DNA of 64,000 nt, taken from Solobacterium sp. (GTDB lineage Bacteria; Bacillota_I; Bacilli_A; Erysipelotrichales; Erysipelotrichaceae). Below are positions 48,978-57,963 of the stretch, one piece after another (positions within the stretch are counted from its first letter, which is position 1; the number at the start of each line of letters is the position of its first letter). The notes under the pieces were generated by a model that saw only the letters and a list, made by a program, of their open reading frames with translations, made no database searches and was not told where the DNA came from. Both the position numbers and the translations under genes were made by a program. The stretch covers positions 177,964 through 241,963 of the forward strand of contig JAFWNG010000040.1 in the NCBI GenBank assembly GCA_017510405.1. The letters run 5' to 3'.

Positions 48978-50480
48978 ATGGCTGAAAAAGGGGAAGTTCT
49001 CGTTGAGGTGAAGAACCTCAACAAAAACTTCGGTGTGACTGTAGCTTTGCACGATGTCAACATGACGATCAAGCGCGGTGAGATCCGCGGACTGATCGGT
49101 GAAAACGGCTCCGGCAAATCTACTGTCACTTCGATCATTGCCGGAATCCAGCCCGCAACCAGCGGTGAAATGTTCTACAAAGGACAGCCGTGGAAGCCAA
49201 AGGATTCCCTGGAAGCGCTGCACAACGGCATCGGTATTATCGTACAGGAAATGGGTACTGTACCAACGATCTCCGTTGCCGAAAACATCTTCATCGGTGA
49301 CTATGACCGATTCAAAGTCGGACCGATCATCTCCAAGAGAAAGATGGTGGAAGAAGCGCAGAAAGCACTGGAAAACATCGGCATTAATGATATCAATGCC
49401 GGCCGCGTCACACGCATGTACAACATGGAACAGCGCAAGCTCATCGAGATTGCCAAGACCATGGCACATGATCCGGAAATGTTCGTTGTCGATGAAACGA
49501 CGACGGCACTCTCCGAAAGCGGACGTGAGATCCTCTATCGGATCATGCGTAAAGCCGCAGATGACAACAAAGCAGTCGTCTTCATCAGCCATGACCTGGA
49601 AGAGATCATGGATAAGTGTGATACACTGACGGTCCTGCGGGACGGCGACATCATCGGTTCGCTGGAAAAAGATGAATACGATCCGGATCTCATCAAGAAG
49701 ATGATGATCGGCCGTGATGTCAAAGGTGACTACTACCGCTCGGATATCGACGGATATGACGAAGAAGTTGTACTGAAAGCAGAAAACATCACAACGATGC
49801 AGGATCTGCTCTGCTTCAACCTTGAACTGCACAAAGGTGAGATCCTCGGAATCGGCGGTCTGTCCGAATGCGGCATGCACACACTGGGCAGAGCCCTCTA
49901 CGGACTGGAAGACATCGTAGACGGAAAAGTCACGATGGGAAGCACAGAGATCAAAACACCGGAGATCGCCTTCAAAAACCATATGGGTTATGTCTCCAAG
50001 AACCGTGACCAGGAATCCCTGGTACTCAACGGTTCGATAGGTGTCAACATTCAGAGTACCGGTTACGAAGCAAACCGCGGCAAAGGCATCTTCATCTCCG
50101 ACAAGAAAGAGCGTGAATATGCCCAGCTGCAGGTCGACAGCCTTGCCATCAAGTGCAACGACATCTTCCAGCCGGTAAGTGCCATGTCCGGCGGAAACAA
50201 GCAGAAGGTCGTCTTCGGCAAGTGGCTCGCAGCAGATTCCCAGATCCTGATTCTGGACTGCCCGACCAGAGGCGTCGACATCGGTGTCAAAGCATCCATG
50301 TACAAACTGATCAATGATATGAAGAAGCAGGGCAAGTCGATCGTACTGATCTCGGAAGAACTTCCGGAACTGTGCGGTATGTCTGACCGTCTGCTGATCA
50401 TGAAAGACGGTGCAGTTACCGGTGAGTTCTACAGACCGGACGGCTTCGACAATACGAAGCTGATCGACTGCATGATCTAA
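48978..50480 (+). CDS. Sugar ABC transporter ATPase (RbsA/MglA type, two NBDs)
   Basis: 500 residues with two fused nucleotide-binding domains. NBD1 has a good Walker A (GLIGENGSGKST) and Walker B (FVVDETTTAL, Glu173), but its signature is degenerate (YNMEQRKLIEIAK). NBD2 has a degraded Walker A (GLSECGMHTLGRALYG), an intact signature (MSGGNKQKVVFGKWLA) and Walker B LDCPTRGVD in which the catalytic Glu is Cys428. Only one composite ATP site is likely to be hydrolytic, an arrangement also seen in this class. It energises uptake through the permeases at 50494 and 52869. ATG 48978 follows AGGAGGT. Confidence 0.93.
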   Translation: MAEKGEVLVEVKNLNKNFGVTVALHDVNMTIKRGEIRGLIGENGSGKSTVTSIIAGIQPATSGEMFYKGQPWKPKDSLEALHNGIGIIVQEMGTVPTISVAENIFIGDYDRFKVGPIISKRKMVEEAQKALENIGINDINAGRVTRMYNMEQRKLIEIAKTMAHDPEMFVVDETTTALSESGREILYRIMRKAADDNKAVVFISHDLEEIMDKCDTLTVLRDGDIIGSLEKDEYDPDLIKKMMIGRDVKGDYYRSDIDGYDEEVVLKAENITTMQDLLCFNLELHKGEILGIGGLSECGMHTLGRALYGLEDIVDGKVTMGSTEIKTPEIAFKNHMGYVSKNRDQESLVLNGSIGVNIQSTGYEANRGKGIFISDKKEREYAQLQVDSLAIKCNDIFQPVSAMSGGNKQKVVFGKWLAADSQILILDCPTRGVDIGVKASMYKLINDMKKQGKSIVLISEELPELCGMSDRLLIMKDGAVTGEFYRPDGFDNTKLIDCMI

Positions 50481-50493
50481 GGAGGAACAAGAG

Positions 50494-51501
50494 ATGACAA
50501 CAAAAAATGAAGCAGTGAATGAACGCGCTCCGCAGCTGACACTCGCTGACCGGATCAACATCATCAAGAATCACCGGCTGTTCCCCATCATCTTCCCGCT
50601 CTCGATGCTCGTCGTACTGTTTATACTCTTCGTCATCCTGACCGGCGGCAAGTTCCTGCGGGCATCCGTGATCACAGGTATCTTCAACCAGTCACTGATC
50701 ATCGGTACACTGGCGACCGGTGTGGCATTCATCTATACGACCGGCAATATCGACTTCTCCGTCGGTGCAGTCATGGGTCTGGCCTGCGTCTTCGGCGCTA
50801 TGGTATATCAGATGACGAACAGTATGCTTGCGATGATCCTGGTAACTGCGCTCTGCGGCGTCGGCATCATGATGATCAACTGTACGCTTGGTGTTGTCTT
50901 TAAAATCATGCCGGCCATGGTCGCAATCGTCGCCCAGTCGATCTACAGTGCTCTGTGTGTCGTTCTGGTAGGCGCTAACCCGCTCAAAGTTAACTTCAAG
51001 AGCTGCCAGGCGCTGGAAGGAAACTTCCGCTACATCGCATTTGCCCTGTACTTCCTGGCATGCCTGATCCTGTATCACCGCACCGCGATCGGCCGCAAGC
51101 TCCGCTTCATCGGCGGCAACGAACAGTGCGCAGTACAGACCGGTATCAATAAAACAAAGACACTGTACCAGTCCTTCCTGTTCGCCGGTATCGGCGTAGG
51201 TCTGGCTGGTGTGTTCCAGACACTCCGTACAGCCAGCGTCGCTTCCAATGTAGGCGCCGGCATGGGTATGGACGTCATGCTCGCAACCGTTCTCGGCGGT
51301 ATGTCGATCTTCGGCGGAACGAAATCCAACTGCTTCGCCGGTATGATCGGTGCCATCACCGTAACGATTCTGGATAAGGGACTTCTGATGATGGGCGTAT
51401 CATCCACCATGATCCAGGGTGTCCGTGGTATCATCTTCCTTCTGCTGGTCTTCCTGAACAGCGAACGTCCGAAGACACTGCCGTCCAGACAGCAGTTCTG
51501 A
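50494..51501 (+). CDS. Sugar ABC transporter permease 1 (RbsC type)
   Basis: 335 residues, eight to ten membrane segments. It has the RbsC/MglC-type pattern IDFSVGAVMGLACVFGA near the middle of the N-terminal half, GRKLRFIGGNEQCAVQTGIN (the cytoplasmic EAA-like loop) and MGMDVMLATVLGGMSIFGGTKSN, the hallmark C-terminal loop. AGGAGG precedes the ATG, 13 bases after the ATPase gene. Confidence 0.93.
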   Translation: MTTKNEAVNERAPQLTLADRINIIKNHRLFPIIFPLSMLVVLFILFVILTGGKFLRASVITGIFNQSLIIGTLATGVAFIYTTGNIDFSVGAVMGLACVFGAMVYQMTNSMLAMILVTALCGVGIMMINCTLGVVFKIMPAMVAIVAQSIYSALCVVLVGANPLKVNFKSCQALEGNFRYIAFALYFLACLILYHRTAIGRKLRFIGGNEQCAVQTGINKTKTLYQSFLFAGIGVGLAGVFQTLRTASVASNVGAGMGMDVMLATVLGGMSIFGGTKSNCFAGMIGAITVTILDKGLLMMGVSSTMIQGVRGIIFLLLVFLNSERPKTLPSRQQF

Positions 51502-51548
51502 TCAAAGTAATTTAAATGGCAAAGAAAAAAATAAAGGAGAGAAAGATC

Positions 51549-52805
51549 ATGTCATTAAAAAACGTATTCAAGAAAACACTCGCACTCGGACTTGCAGCAT
51601 CTGTATTTGCAGGCTGCAGTGACGGCTCAGCAGCAGGCTCCGGTTCTTCCGGCGGCTCAAAAGACAGTTATAAGATCGGTGTCCTCGAAGTTCAGCTGAA
51701 CGACGAAAGCACAAACAGAGCAGAATATTTCCGCAGCTATATCGGTCCGGAATACAACTGTGAGTTCATGTTCTCCGAAGCGATCTCCGATCTGGAAGCA
51801 GCTCTGACATTCCTGGAGAATGCAGCAGATGCAGGCTGTGACGCGATCATCAACTACTATCCGATTAAAGACAACACAGAACAGCTTGTTATGAAAGCAC
51901 AAGAACTCGGCCTTGTCTTCGTCGAAAACGGCGGCAGAGGCAAAGCAAACGACGATGTTTACGCAGCTGCTTATGAGAACTTCTCCGGCGGCTTCCAGGC
52001 AGACCAGCCAGCAACAGGTAAACTGTTCAAAGACTGGATGGAAGAAAACATCGATACTTCCGCAGAACACGGCTATCTGATCGCTACCGGCGGTGCTTAC
52101 CAGGGCAACGACCAGCAGACACAGATCTCCGCAAACATGCTTTCCGCTCTGGAAGAACTGTATGGTCTGAAGTTTGATCTGACAAAAGAAGAACTCTACC
52201 AGTCCTCCTCCCCGATCGAAGGCACAAATGACAAGGGACTCGCAGTTTACTGCTATCCGGGTACACCATCCACGAATGGCTGGCTGGAAGGTCTCAACGC
52301 AGCTCTGCAGACAGGTAAATATGACTATATCCTGACAGCACCGAATGTTATCGGAAACATTGGTACAGCAGTCAACGAACTCGAAACAGCTATGAAGAAA
52401 GACTTCACATGGATCGGCTTTGGCACATTCGGTGATGCTCTGACAACAGCAATCTCCACAAAGGATTCCTTCGGCAACCAGACACTGAGCATGTCCACAG
52501 TTAAGTTCACATCCATCGTTTCCGCTATGGCATTCGCAAAAGTCTATAACACACTGACAGGACACAATGATGTCAACCTGGTCAATGGTGAAACAGCAGT
52601 CAACCTCTTCCAGATGAACGCAGTAACTTCTCCGGAACAGCTCGAAGCAATGGCTTCCTGGGATAAGGCAGGCAAGTGGGTCGCTGATATCGACTTCGTC
52701 AACTCTCTGATTACAGAAAGAGGCGGCGCCAAGACAAACGAAGAACTCCAGAATGCAATCTACGCACTGGATTACGATGCAATCTATGCACGCTTAGGCG
52801 GCTGA
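51549..52805 (+). CDS. Sugar-binding lipoprotein of the ABC transporter
   Basis: 418 residues. The signal peptide with lipobox (LALGLAASVFAGC, Cys about 23) is followed by a Gly/Ser linker and a periplasmic-binding-protein type 1 fold (YKIGVLEVQLNDESTNRAEYF...). The sequence is poorly conserved compared with RbsB, so the ligand cannot be read off. It uses an AAAGGAGAG site. The binding protein sits between the two permease genes instead of at an end of the operon. Codon choice leans to ACA and GCA, as expected for a highly expressed gene. Confidence 0.9.
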   Translation: MSLKNVFKKTLALGLAASVFAGCSDGSAAGSGSSGGSKDSYKIGVLEVQLNDESTNRAEYFRSYIGPEYNCEFMFSEAISDLEAALTFLENAADAGCDAIINYYPIKDNTEQLVMKAQELGLVFVENGGRGKANDDVYAAAYENFSGGFQADQPATGKLFKDWMEENIDTSAEHGYLIATGGAYQGNDQQTQISANMLSALEELYGLKFDLTKEELYQSSSPIEGTNDKGLAVYCYPGTPSTNGWLEGLNAALQTGKYDYILTAPNVIGNIGTAVNELETAMKKDFTWIGFGTFGDALTTAISTKDSFGNQTLSMSTVKFTSIVSAMAFAKVYNTLTGHNDVNLVNGETAVNLFQMNAVTSPEQLEAMASWDKAGKWVADIDFVNSLITERGGAKTNEELQNAIYALDYDAIYARLGG

Positions 52806-52868
52806 TTGGATCCGAATAACGGTATAAATCAAATTAACTGAATAAATGTCAGTGATGAGGAGGAAACT

Positions 52869-53897
52869 ATGAAAGACAGTAAACTGAAAGATATTCTGGT
52901 GCCGCTGCTGAAAGCAGTCGCAGTACCGCTGATCGTATGGGCAATCATGGAAGTGATCGACAGATCCGCTGTCGGTATGGGCGTTGTGAATAACATGGCG
53001 GATATCAAGACTCTGTTCCGAAATCTGATCTCATCACTGGCATTCGCACTTGCAATCAGCACGAACCTGAACTGCGGACGTATGGACCTGTCCATGGGTG
53101 CTCAGATGTACGCGGGTGTCATCTTCGGCGGAAACATTGCCATGATGATGGGATTCGGCGGAATCGGCGTGCTGCTCATCAGTATGGTGATCGGAGCTCT
53201 GTGCGGACTGGTGATCGGAACGATCTTCGTCAATCTGCGGATCCTGCCGATGGTGCTTGGTCTCGGTATGACGCTGGTATTCGAATGCATATGCTTCTCG
53301 ATCAATAACCAGCAGGGTGTCATCCTGTTCGGACGTCCGGGCATGGAGATCCTGTCCAACATCGGATTCATTATCCTGGTAACGGGAATCATCGTCTTCG
53401 TATCCCACTACCTGTTCCAGTTCTCCAAATACGGGTTCCGCTACAGAGCGATCCAGGGAAGCCAGAAGCTCGCTTCTGATGCCGGCATCAACATCTTCAC
53501 AAACTGCGTAGTCAGCTATGTGATCGCCGGTGTCCTGGTTGCCTGTGCAGGTGTATTCACCACCGCATACAACGGAAGCTTAACGCCGGTGCTGGGCATG
53601 AGCTCCAACGGACAGGTATTCTCGAACATGTTTCCGATGGTATTAGGTGCCTGGATCGGCTCCATGTGCAATAACCGTGAAGTCGGCGTCCTTGCCGGTG
53701 CAGTATCTGTCAACCTGCTGATCATGGGACTGGCAAAGCTCGGTGTCTCCAGCAGCGTACAGAACGTAGTCGTCTACACACTGTTCCTGATCTTCATCGT
53801 ATACAATACGAACAAACATAAGATCGCATACGCGAAAGCACGTAGGGCACGTAAGGCACTCGCACAGAAAACTCTGGCAGAGCGTGCTGCAGCATAA
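52869..53897 (+). CDS. Sugar ABC transporter permease 2 (RbsC type)
   Basis: 342 residues, polytopic, related to permease 1. It has NCGRMDLSMGAQMYAGVIFGG (compare IDFSVGAVMG), GFRYRAIQGSQKLASDAGIN (cytoplasmic loop) and VLGAWIGSMCNNREVG. A basic tail (KARRARKALAQK) ends the protein. Together with permease 1 it makes a heterodimeric channel, whereas most RbsC systems are homodimers. GAGGAGG precedes the ATG. Confidence 0.92.
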   Translation: MKDSKLKDILVPLLKAVAVPLIVWAIMEVIDRSAVGMGVVNNMADIKTLFRNLISSLAFALAISTNLNCGRMDLSMGAQMYAGVIFGGNIAMMMGFGGIGVLLISMVIGALCGLVIGTIFVNLRILPMVLGLGMTLVFECICFSINNQQGVILFGRPGMEILSNIGFIILVTGIIVFVSHYLFQFSKYGFRYRAIQGSQKLASDAGINIFTNCVVSYVIAGVLVACAGVFTTAYNGSLTPVLGMSSNGQVFSNMFPMVLGAWIGSMCNNREVGVLAGAVSVNLLIMGLAKLGVSSSVQNVVVYTLFLIFIVYNTNKHKIAYAKARRARKALAQKTLAERAAA

Positions 53898-53920
53898 CAG
53901 CCAGAAGAAAACAAACAGAG

Positions 53921-53965
53921 AACAGCCTTATCGTTCCAATCCCTCCCGGAACAGATAAGGCTGTT
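53921..53965 (+). terminator. Long hairpin between the transporter and sulfatase 3
   Basis: AACAGCCTTATC (53921-53932) pairs perfectly with GATAAGGCTGTT (53954-53965), with an inner GTTCC/GGAAC stem. Only TCT follows, so it may attenuate or protect the mRNA rather than terminate fully. Confidence 0.55.
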
Positions 53966-53994
53966 TCTGCACTCAGAAGAAGGAGAATGAACAT

Positions 53995-55494
53995 ATGAAA
54001 GCAGTCATGGTCATGTATGATTCGCTTCGTCTGCAGGATCTTCCCTGCTATGGCGGAAAAGCGATCGATTTACCCAATTTCAGAAGGCTGGCTGAACATA
54101 CAGCTGTCTTTGACAACAGTTATGTATGCAGTATGCCGTGTATGCCGGCACGCAGAGAACTGCATACCGGAAGAGCCAATTTCCTGCACCGGTCCTGGGG
54201 ACCGCTGGAGCCGTTTGACGATTCCATGCCGGAGATCCTGAAACAGAACGGGATCTACAGCCGGATCGTTACCGACCACAACCACTATGTGGAAGACGGC
54301 GGCGCAACATACTGCACACGCTACAGTACATGGGAATGCAACAGAGGACAGGAAGGGGATCCATGGCAGGCAGATGCCGGTCCGGTGATCGAAAGCACGC
54401 ATTCGAAGCCGCTGGGACCGAATGCTCCTGCACCGATGAAGGCACTGTTCGACCGCATGCACGGACAGGACATGGTCAATCGTGCGAGCTATACCTGCAC
54501 AGAGGACTATCCCCAGGCACGCACCTTTGCCCAGGGAATCGACTTTATTGAAAAGAATCACCAGTATGATAACTGGTTTATTCAGATCGAGACCTTTGAC
54601 CCGCATGAGCCGTTCGACACACCGGATTCCTATATCAGTAAGATCTGTGATCCCGATACGATTGGTGATCTGGACTGGCCGCCGTATGCACCGGTGACAG
54701 AGACAGAGGAAGAGATCCGCTCCTTCCGCATGCATTATCTGGCACTGCTGGCATTCTGTGATGAATCCCTCGGAAAAGTACTGGATCTGTTTGACCGGTA
54801 TGATCTCTGGAACGATACGATGCTCATTGTGAATACCGATCACGGCTATATGCTGGGCGAGCACGGCTGGTGGTCCAAGGGAATGATGCCGGATTACCAG
54901 GAAGTCATGCACACGCCGTTCTTCATCTGGGATCCGCGCAGCAGAGTGCAGGGAGAACGCCGGCAGGCACTTGTACAGACGATCGATATCGCACCTACGA
55001 TCCTGGACTTCTTCGGACTTCCGATCCCGAAGGATATGCTTGGAAAAGCGCTTGGAAAGACCGTTGCGGATGATACAGACGTGCGTGAATATGCGCTGTT
55101 CGGCTACCATGGCGGAACGCTGAATATCACGGACGGCCGCTACAAGCTCATGCTTGCGGCGAAGAAGGACGCACCGCAGGGCTATGACTACACGCTGATG
55201 CCGTGTCATATGCGGGCACGCTTCAGCGTACAGGAACTGCAGAAAGCTGAGTGGGTGGAACCGTTTGAATTCACCAAGGGATGCCATGTCATGGCTGTTC
55301 CGACACCGAATAAATATCCGGCAGGTGATGTGCTGAAGCCGGGAGAAGAACTGCTGTTCGATCTGCAGGAAGATCCGCAGGAAATGAACCCGATTACAGA
55401 CGCAGCGGTCACAAAACGCCTTAAAGACGCATTGATCGCACTGCTGAAAGAAAACGATGCTCCAAAAGAACTGTACGATACATATAACTGGTAA
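53995..55494 (+). CDS. Cys-type sulfatase 3, cytoplasmic
   Basis: 499 residues, paralogue of sulfatases 1 and 2. It keeps Asp9 in MYDSLR, C49-M-P-A-R53 with RELHTGR, TFDPHEPFD and NTDHGYMLGEHGWWSK. There is no signal peptide. GAAGGAG precedes the ATG. It follows the ABC genes after a 97-base gap containing a long hairpin, and sulfatase 4 starts 5 bases after its stop. Confidence 0.93.
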   Translation: MKAVMVMYDSLRLQDLPCYGGKAIDLPNFRRLAEHTAVFDNSYVCSMPCMPARRELHTGRANFLHRSWGPLEPFDDSMPEILKQNGIYSRIVTDHNHYVEDGGATYCTRYSTWECNRGQEGDPWQADAGPVIESTHSKPLGPNAPAPMKALFDRMHGQDMVNRASYTCTEDYPQARTFAQGIDFIEKNHQYDNWFIQIETFDPHEPFDTPDSYISKICDPDTIGDLDWPPYAPVTETEEEIRSFRMHYLALLAFCDESLGKVLDLFDRYDLWNDTMLIVNTDHGYMLGEHGWWSKGMMPDYQEVMHTPFFIWDPRSRVQGERRQALVQTIDIAPTILDFFGLPIPKDMLGKALGKTVADDTDVREYALFGYHGGTLNITDGRYKLMLAAKKDAPQGYDYTLMPCHMRARFSVQELQKAEWVEPFEFTKGCHVMAVPTPNKYPAGDVLKPGEELLFDLQEDPQEMNPITDAAVTKRLKDALIALLKENDAPKELYDTYNW

Positions 55495-55499
55495 GAATT

Positions 55500-57113
55500 A
55501 TGACGAAACGACCGAATATCATTATCTTCAATCCGGATGAAATGCGTCTGGATACCATGTCTCATATGGGAAATCCGGCTGCGAAAACACCGTTCCTGGA
55601 TGAGTTTGCTGCGAATGAAGCAGTATCCTTCCGCAATGCCTACTGCCAGAATCCGGTATGCGTTCCTTCACGATGCAGTTTCTTCACCGGTCTTTATCCC
55701 CATGTACACGGTCACCGGACCATGGCGCATCTGCTGCGCCCGGGCGAAAGTTCTCTGTTCAATGAACTGAAGGAAGCCGGCTACCATGTATGGATGAATG
55801 CCCGCAACGATCTGCATGCCGCCCAGTACGAAGGATGGCTGGAACAGAATGCGGATGAGATCTTCTACGGCGGTGAAACAAAGCCGGCACCGGGGACAGT
55901 GATCCCCAATATTCGCGACACGATGGACTCCAAGAACTTCTATTCCCACTTCGGCGGTGAGCTCAAGGTGGATGAGAACGGATTGAATTACAACCGGGAT
56001 GATGAAGCTGTCGATGCGCTTATCGACAGGATCCATCATCCGGTGGATGACAAGCCGCTTCTTGGCTTTGTCGGTCTGATGTACCCTCATACCCCGTATC
56101 AGGTGGAAGAACCTTATTACTCGGCAATCGACCGCTCAAAACTGCCGCCGCGCATTCGGGCTGAGGAATGCACCGGCAAACCGAAGATGGAATTCCGTCT
56201 GCGGGATCTGCAGCACATGCAGGAATATACAGAAGAAGACTGGGATGAACTGCGTGCTGTTTACCTTGGCATGTGCACCAAAGTCGATGCCCAGTTCCGC
56301 CGTCTCTGTGATGCGCTGAAAGATGCAGGGATCTATGACGATACCGCAATCTTCTTTCTGAGTGATCACGGGGACTTTGCCGGTGACTACGGTCTGCCGG
56401 AGAAAGCACAGAACTGCTTCGAAGACTGTCTGACAAAAGTGCCGTTCCTCGTAAAGCCTCCCAAAGGTGAAGCACTGGATCCCGGCATCAGCGATTCTCT
56501 TGTGGAACTGGTGGACTTCTATGCGACTGTCATGGATTATGCAGGTGTACTGCCGGATCATACACACTTCGGCAGAAGCCTGAAGCCGGTACTGGCAGAC
56601 CGCAGTGCACCGTTCCGTGACTGTGTGTTCTGCGAAGGCGGACGCATGCCGGGTGAAACACATTGTGATGAAAGTCATATCAACGGTCCCAATGGTTCGC
56701 CGCCAAGCTTTGTCTACTGGCCGCGGCAGGCAGCCCAGAGGGAAGACGATACTCACCTGAAAGGGACCATGGTCTTTGACGGCAGATATAAACTGATCGT
56801 ACGCCAGGATGATACGGATGAGTTTTATGACATGCATGAAGACCCGTCTGAGTACTATAATAAAGTCGATGATCCGAAGTATGCATCGGAGGTCCTCCGT
56901 CTGGAACGCCGCATGCTGAAATGGTATCAGGCAACATGTGATGTTGTTCCGCTGGATTTTGACGCCCGTTTCAACTATGAAATGCTCTGGGCAATGCTGA
57001 AGGGAAACTGCCAGACAGAGGAAGAATACACACTTGTTCATGATGCAATATTCAGAGGCATGAAGATGCCGATGGTCATGGAACTGCTAAAAAAACACAG
57101 AGAGGGTAAATAA
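55500..57113 (+). CDS. Cys-type sulfatase 4, divergent, cytoplasmic
   Basis: 537 residues. The signature is C54-V-P-S-R58 followed by CSFFTGLYP, closer to the common bacterial sulfatase form than the CMPAR group. It has Asp13 and Glu14 in NPDEMRLD, MYPHTPY and LSDHGDFAGDYGLPEK. No signal peptide is seen. It probably acts on a different position or product than sulfatases 1-3. It lacks a clear ribosome site and is likely coupled to sulfatase 3. The esterase gene begins 1 base after its stop. Confidence 0.93.
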   Translation: MTKRPNIIIFNPDEMRLDTMSHMGNPAAKTPFLDEFAANEAVSFRNAYCQNPVCVPSRCSFFTGLYPHVHGHRTMAHLLRPGESSLFNELKEAGYHVWMNARNDLHAAQYEGWLEQNADEIFYGGETKPAPGTVIPNIRDTMDSKNFYSHFGGELKVDENGLNYNRDDEAVDALIDRIHHPVDDKPLLGFVGLMYPHTPYQVEEPYYSAIDRSKLPPRIRAEECTGKPKMEFRLRDLQHMQEYTEEDWDELRAVYLGMCTKVDAQFRRLCDALKDAGIYDDTAIFFLSDHGDFAGDYGLPEKAQNCFEDCLTKVPFLVKPPKGEALDPGISDSLVELVDFYATVMDYAGVLPDHTHFGRSLKPVLADRSAPFRDCVFCEGGRMPGETHCDESHINGPNGSPPSFVYWPRQAAQREDDTHLKGTMVFDGRYKLIVRQDDTDEFYDMHEDPSEYYNKVDDPKYASEVLRLERRMLKWYQATCDVVPLDFDARFNYEMLWAMLKGNCQTEEEYTLVHDAIFRGMKMPMVMELLKKHREGK

Positions 57114-57114
57114 C

Positions 57115-57963
57115 ATGGCACTGCTGCACCTGAGCTTTACAAGCAAATATCTGTGCGGAACCACAGATGTGAATGTGATCCTGCCGAATCCTGCATATGG
57201 ACAGGAACCGGCACAGATGTACACGTCCGGTAAAAAGTATAAGGTACTGTGGCTGCTGCACGGCACATATGGCGATTATTCCGACTGGCTGCGCAAATCC
57301 AATGTGGAATTATACGCATGTGAAAAACAGATTGCTGTTGTCATGCCGAGTGCAATGAATTCCAATTATGTGGACTGGAAGACATTCAGTATGGGCTACA
57401 ATGTCTATTCCTATTTCTTTGAAGAACTGATGCCCATGGTGCATGGATGGCTGCCGGTAAGCAGACGGCGGGAAGACAATTTCATTGCCGGTCTGTCCAT
57501 GGGCGGCCGCGGTACATGTGTTTATGCGCTGAATCATCCGGAATGCTTTGCGGCTGCCTACAGTTTCTCCTCGGCACCGAATCCGCTGAAGGAACCGGAT
57601 CTGTCCAGTCCCTTTGCGGCACGGGAAGTCACCCTGATCGATAATTTCGGCGGAATGGACGGCTACCGGAAATCGCCGCTGAATCTGTGGGACAGGGCAA
57701 AGCAGTGCGTACAGGATGATATCGATCTTCCGAAGATGTATTTTGCATGCGGTGACAGGGATCCGATCGCATATGCGTCGTTCTGTAATTTCCGCACCTA
57801 TGCCGAAGAGATCGGCTTCCATGCGGAGTTTCATGAACTTCCCGGCTATTCTCATGAATGGCGGTTCTGGGATCTGTGCATACAGGATGCGCTGGATCGT
57901 TTCTTCCCGACAGAAGGAAAACAGCCGGTGTTTGACGGAAAGGGGACAGTATGCTGTATCTGA
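57115..57963 (+). CDS. Esterase D/FrmB-like alpha/beta-hydrolase
   Basis: 282 residues of the putative-esterase family. The oxyanion segment is LLHGTYGDYSDW, the nucleophile Ser is in GLSMGGRG, and the Asp and His are likely in ACGDRDPIA and GYSHEWRFW. It lacks a signal peptide, so it removes acyl groups inside the cell; relatives include S-formylglutathione hydrolase and tributyrin/acetyl esterases. Placement between the sulfatases and the anion exporter suggests deacylation of the imported sugar. It overlaps the exporter gene by 13 bases. Confidence 0.85.
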   Translation: MALLHLSFTSKYLCGTTDVNVILPNPAYGQEPAQMYTSGKKYKVLWLLHGTYGDYSDWLRKSNVELYACEKQIAVVMPSAMNSNYVDWKTFSMGYNVYSYFFEELMPMVHGWLPVSRRREDNFIAGLSMGGRGTCVYALNHPECFAAAYSFSSAPNPLKEPDLSSPFAAREVTLIDNFGGMDGYRKSPLNLWDRAKQCVQDDIDLPKMYFACGDRDPIAYASFCNFRTYAEEIGFHAEFHELPGYSHEWRFWDLCIQDALDRFFPTEGKQPVFDGKGTVCCI

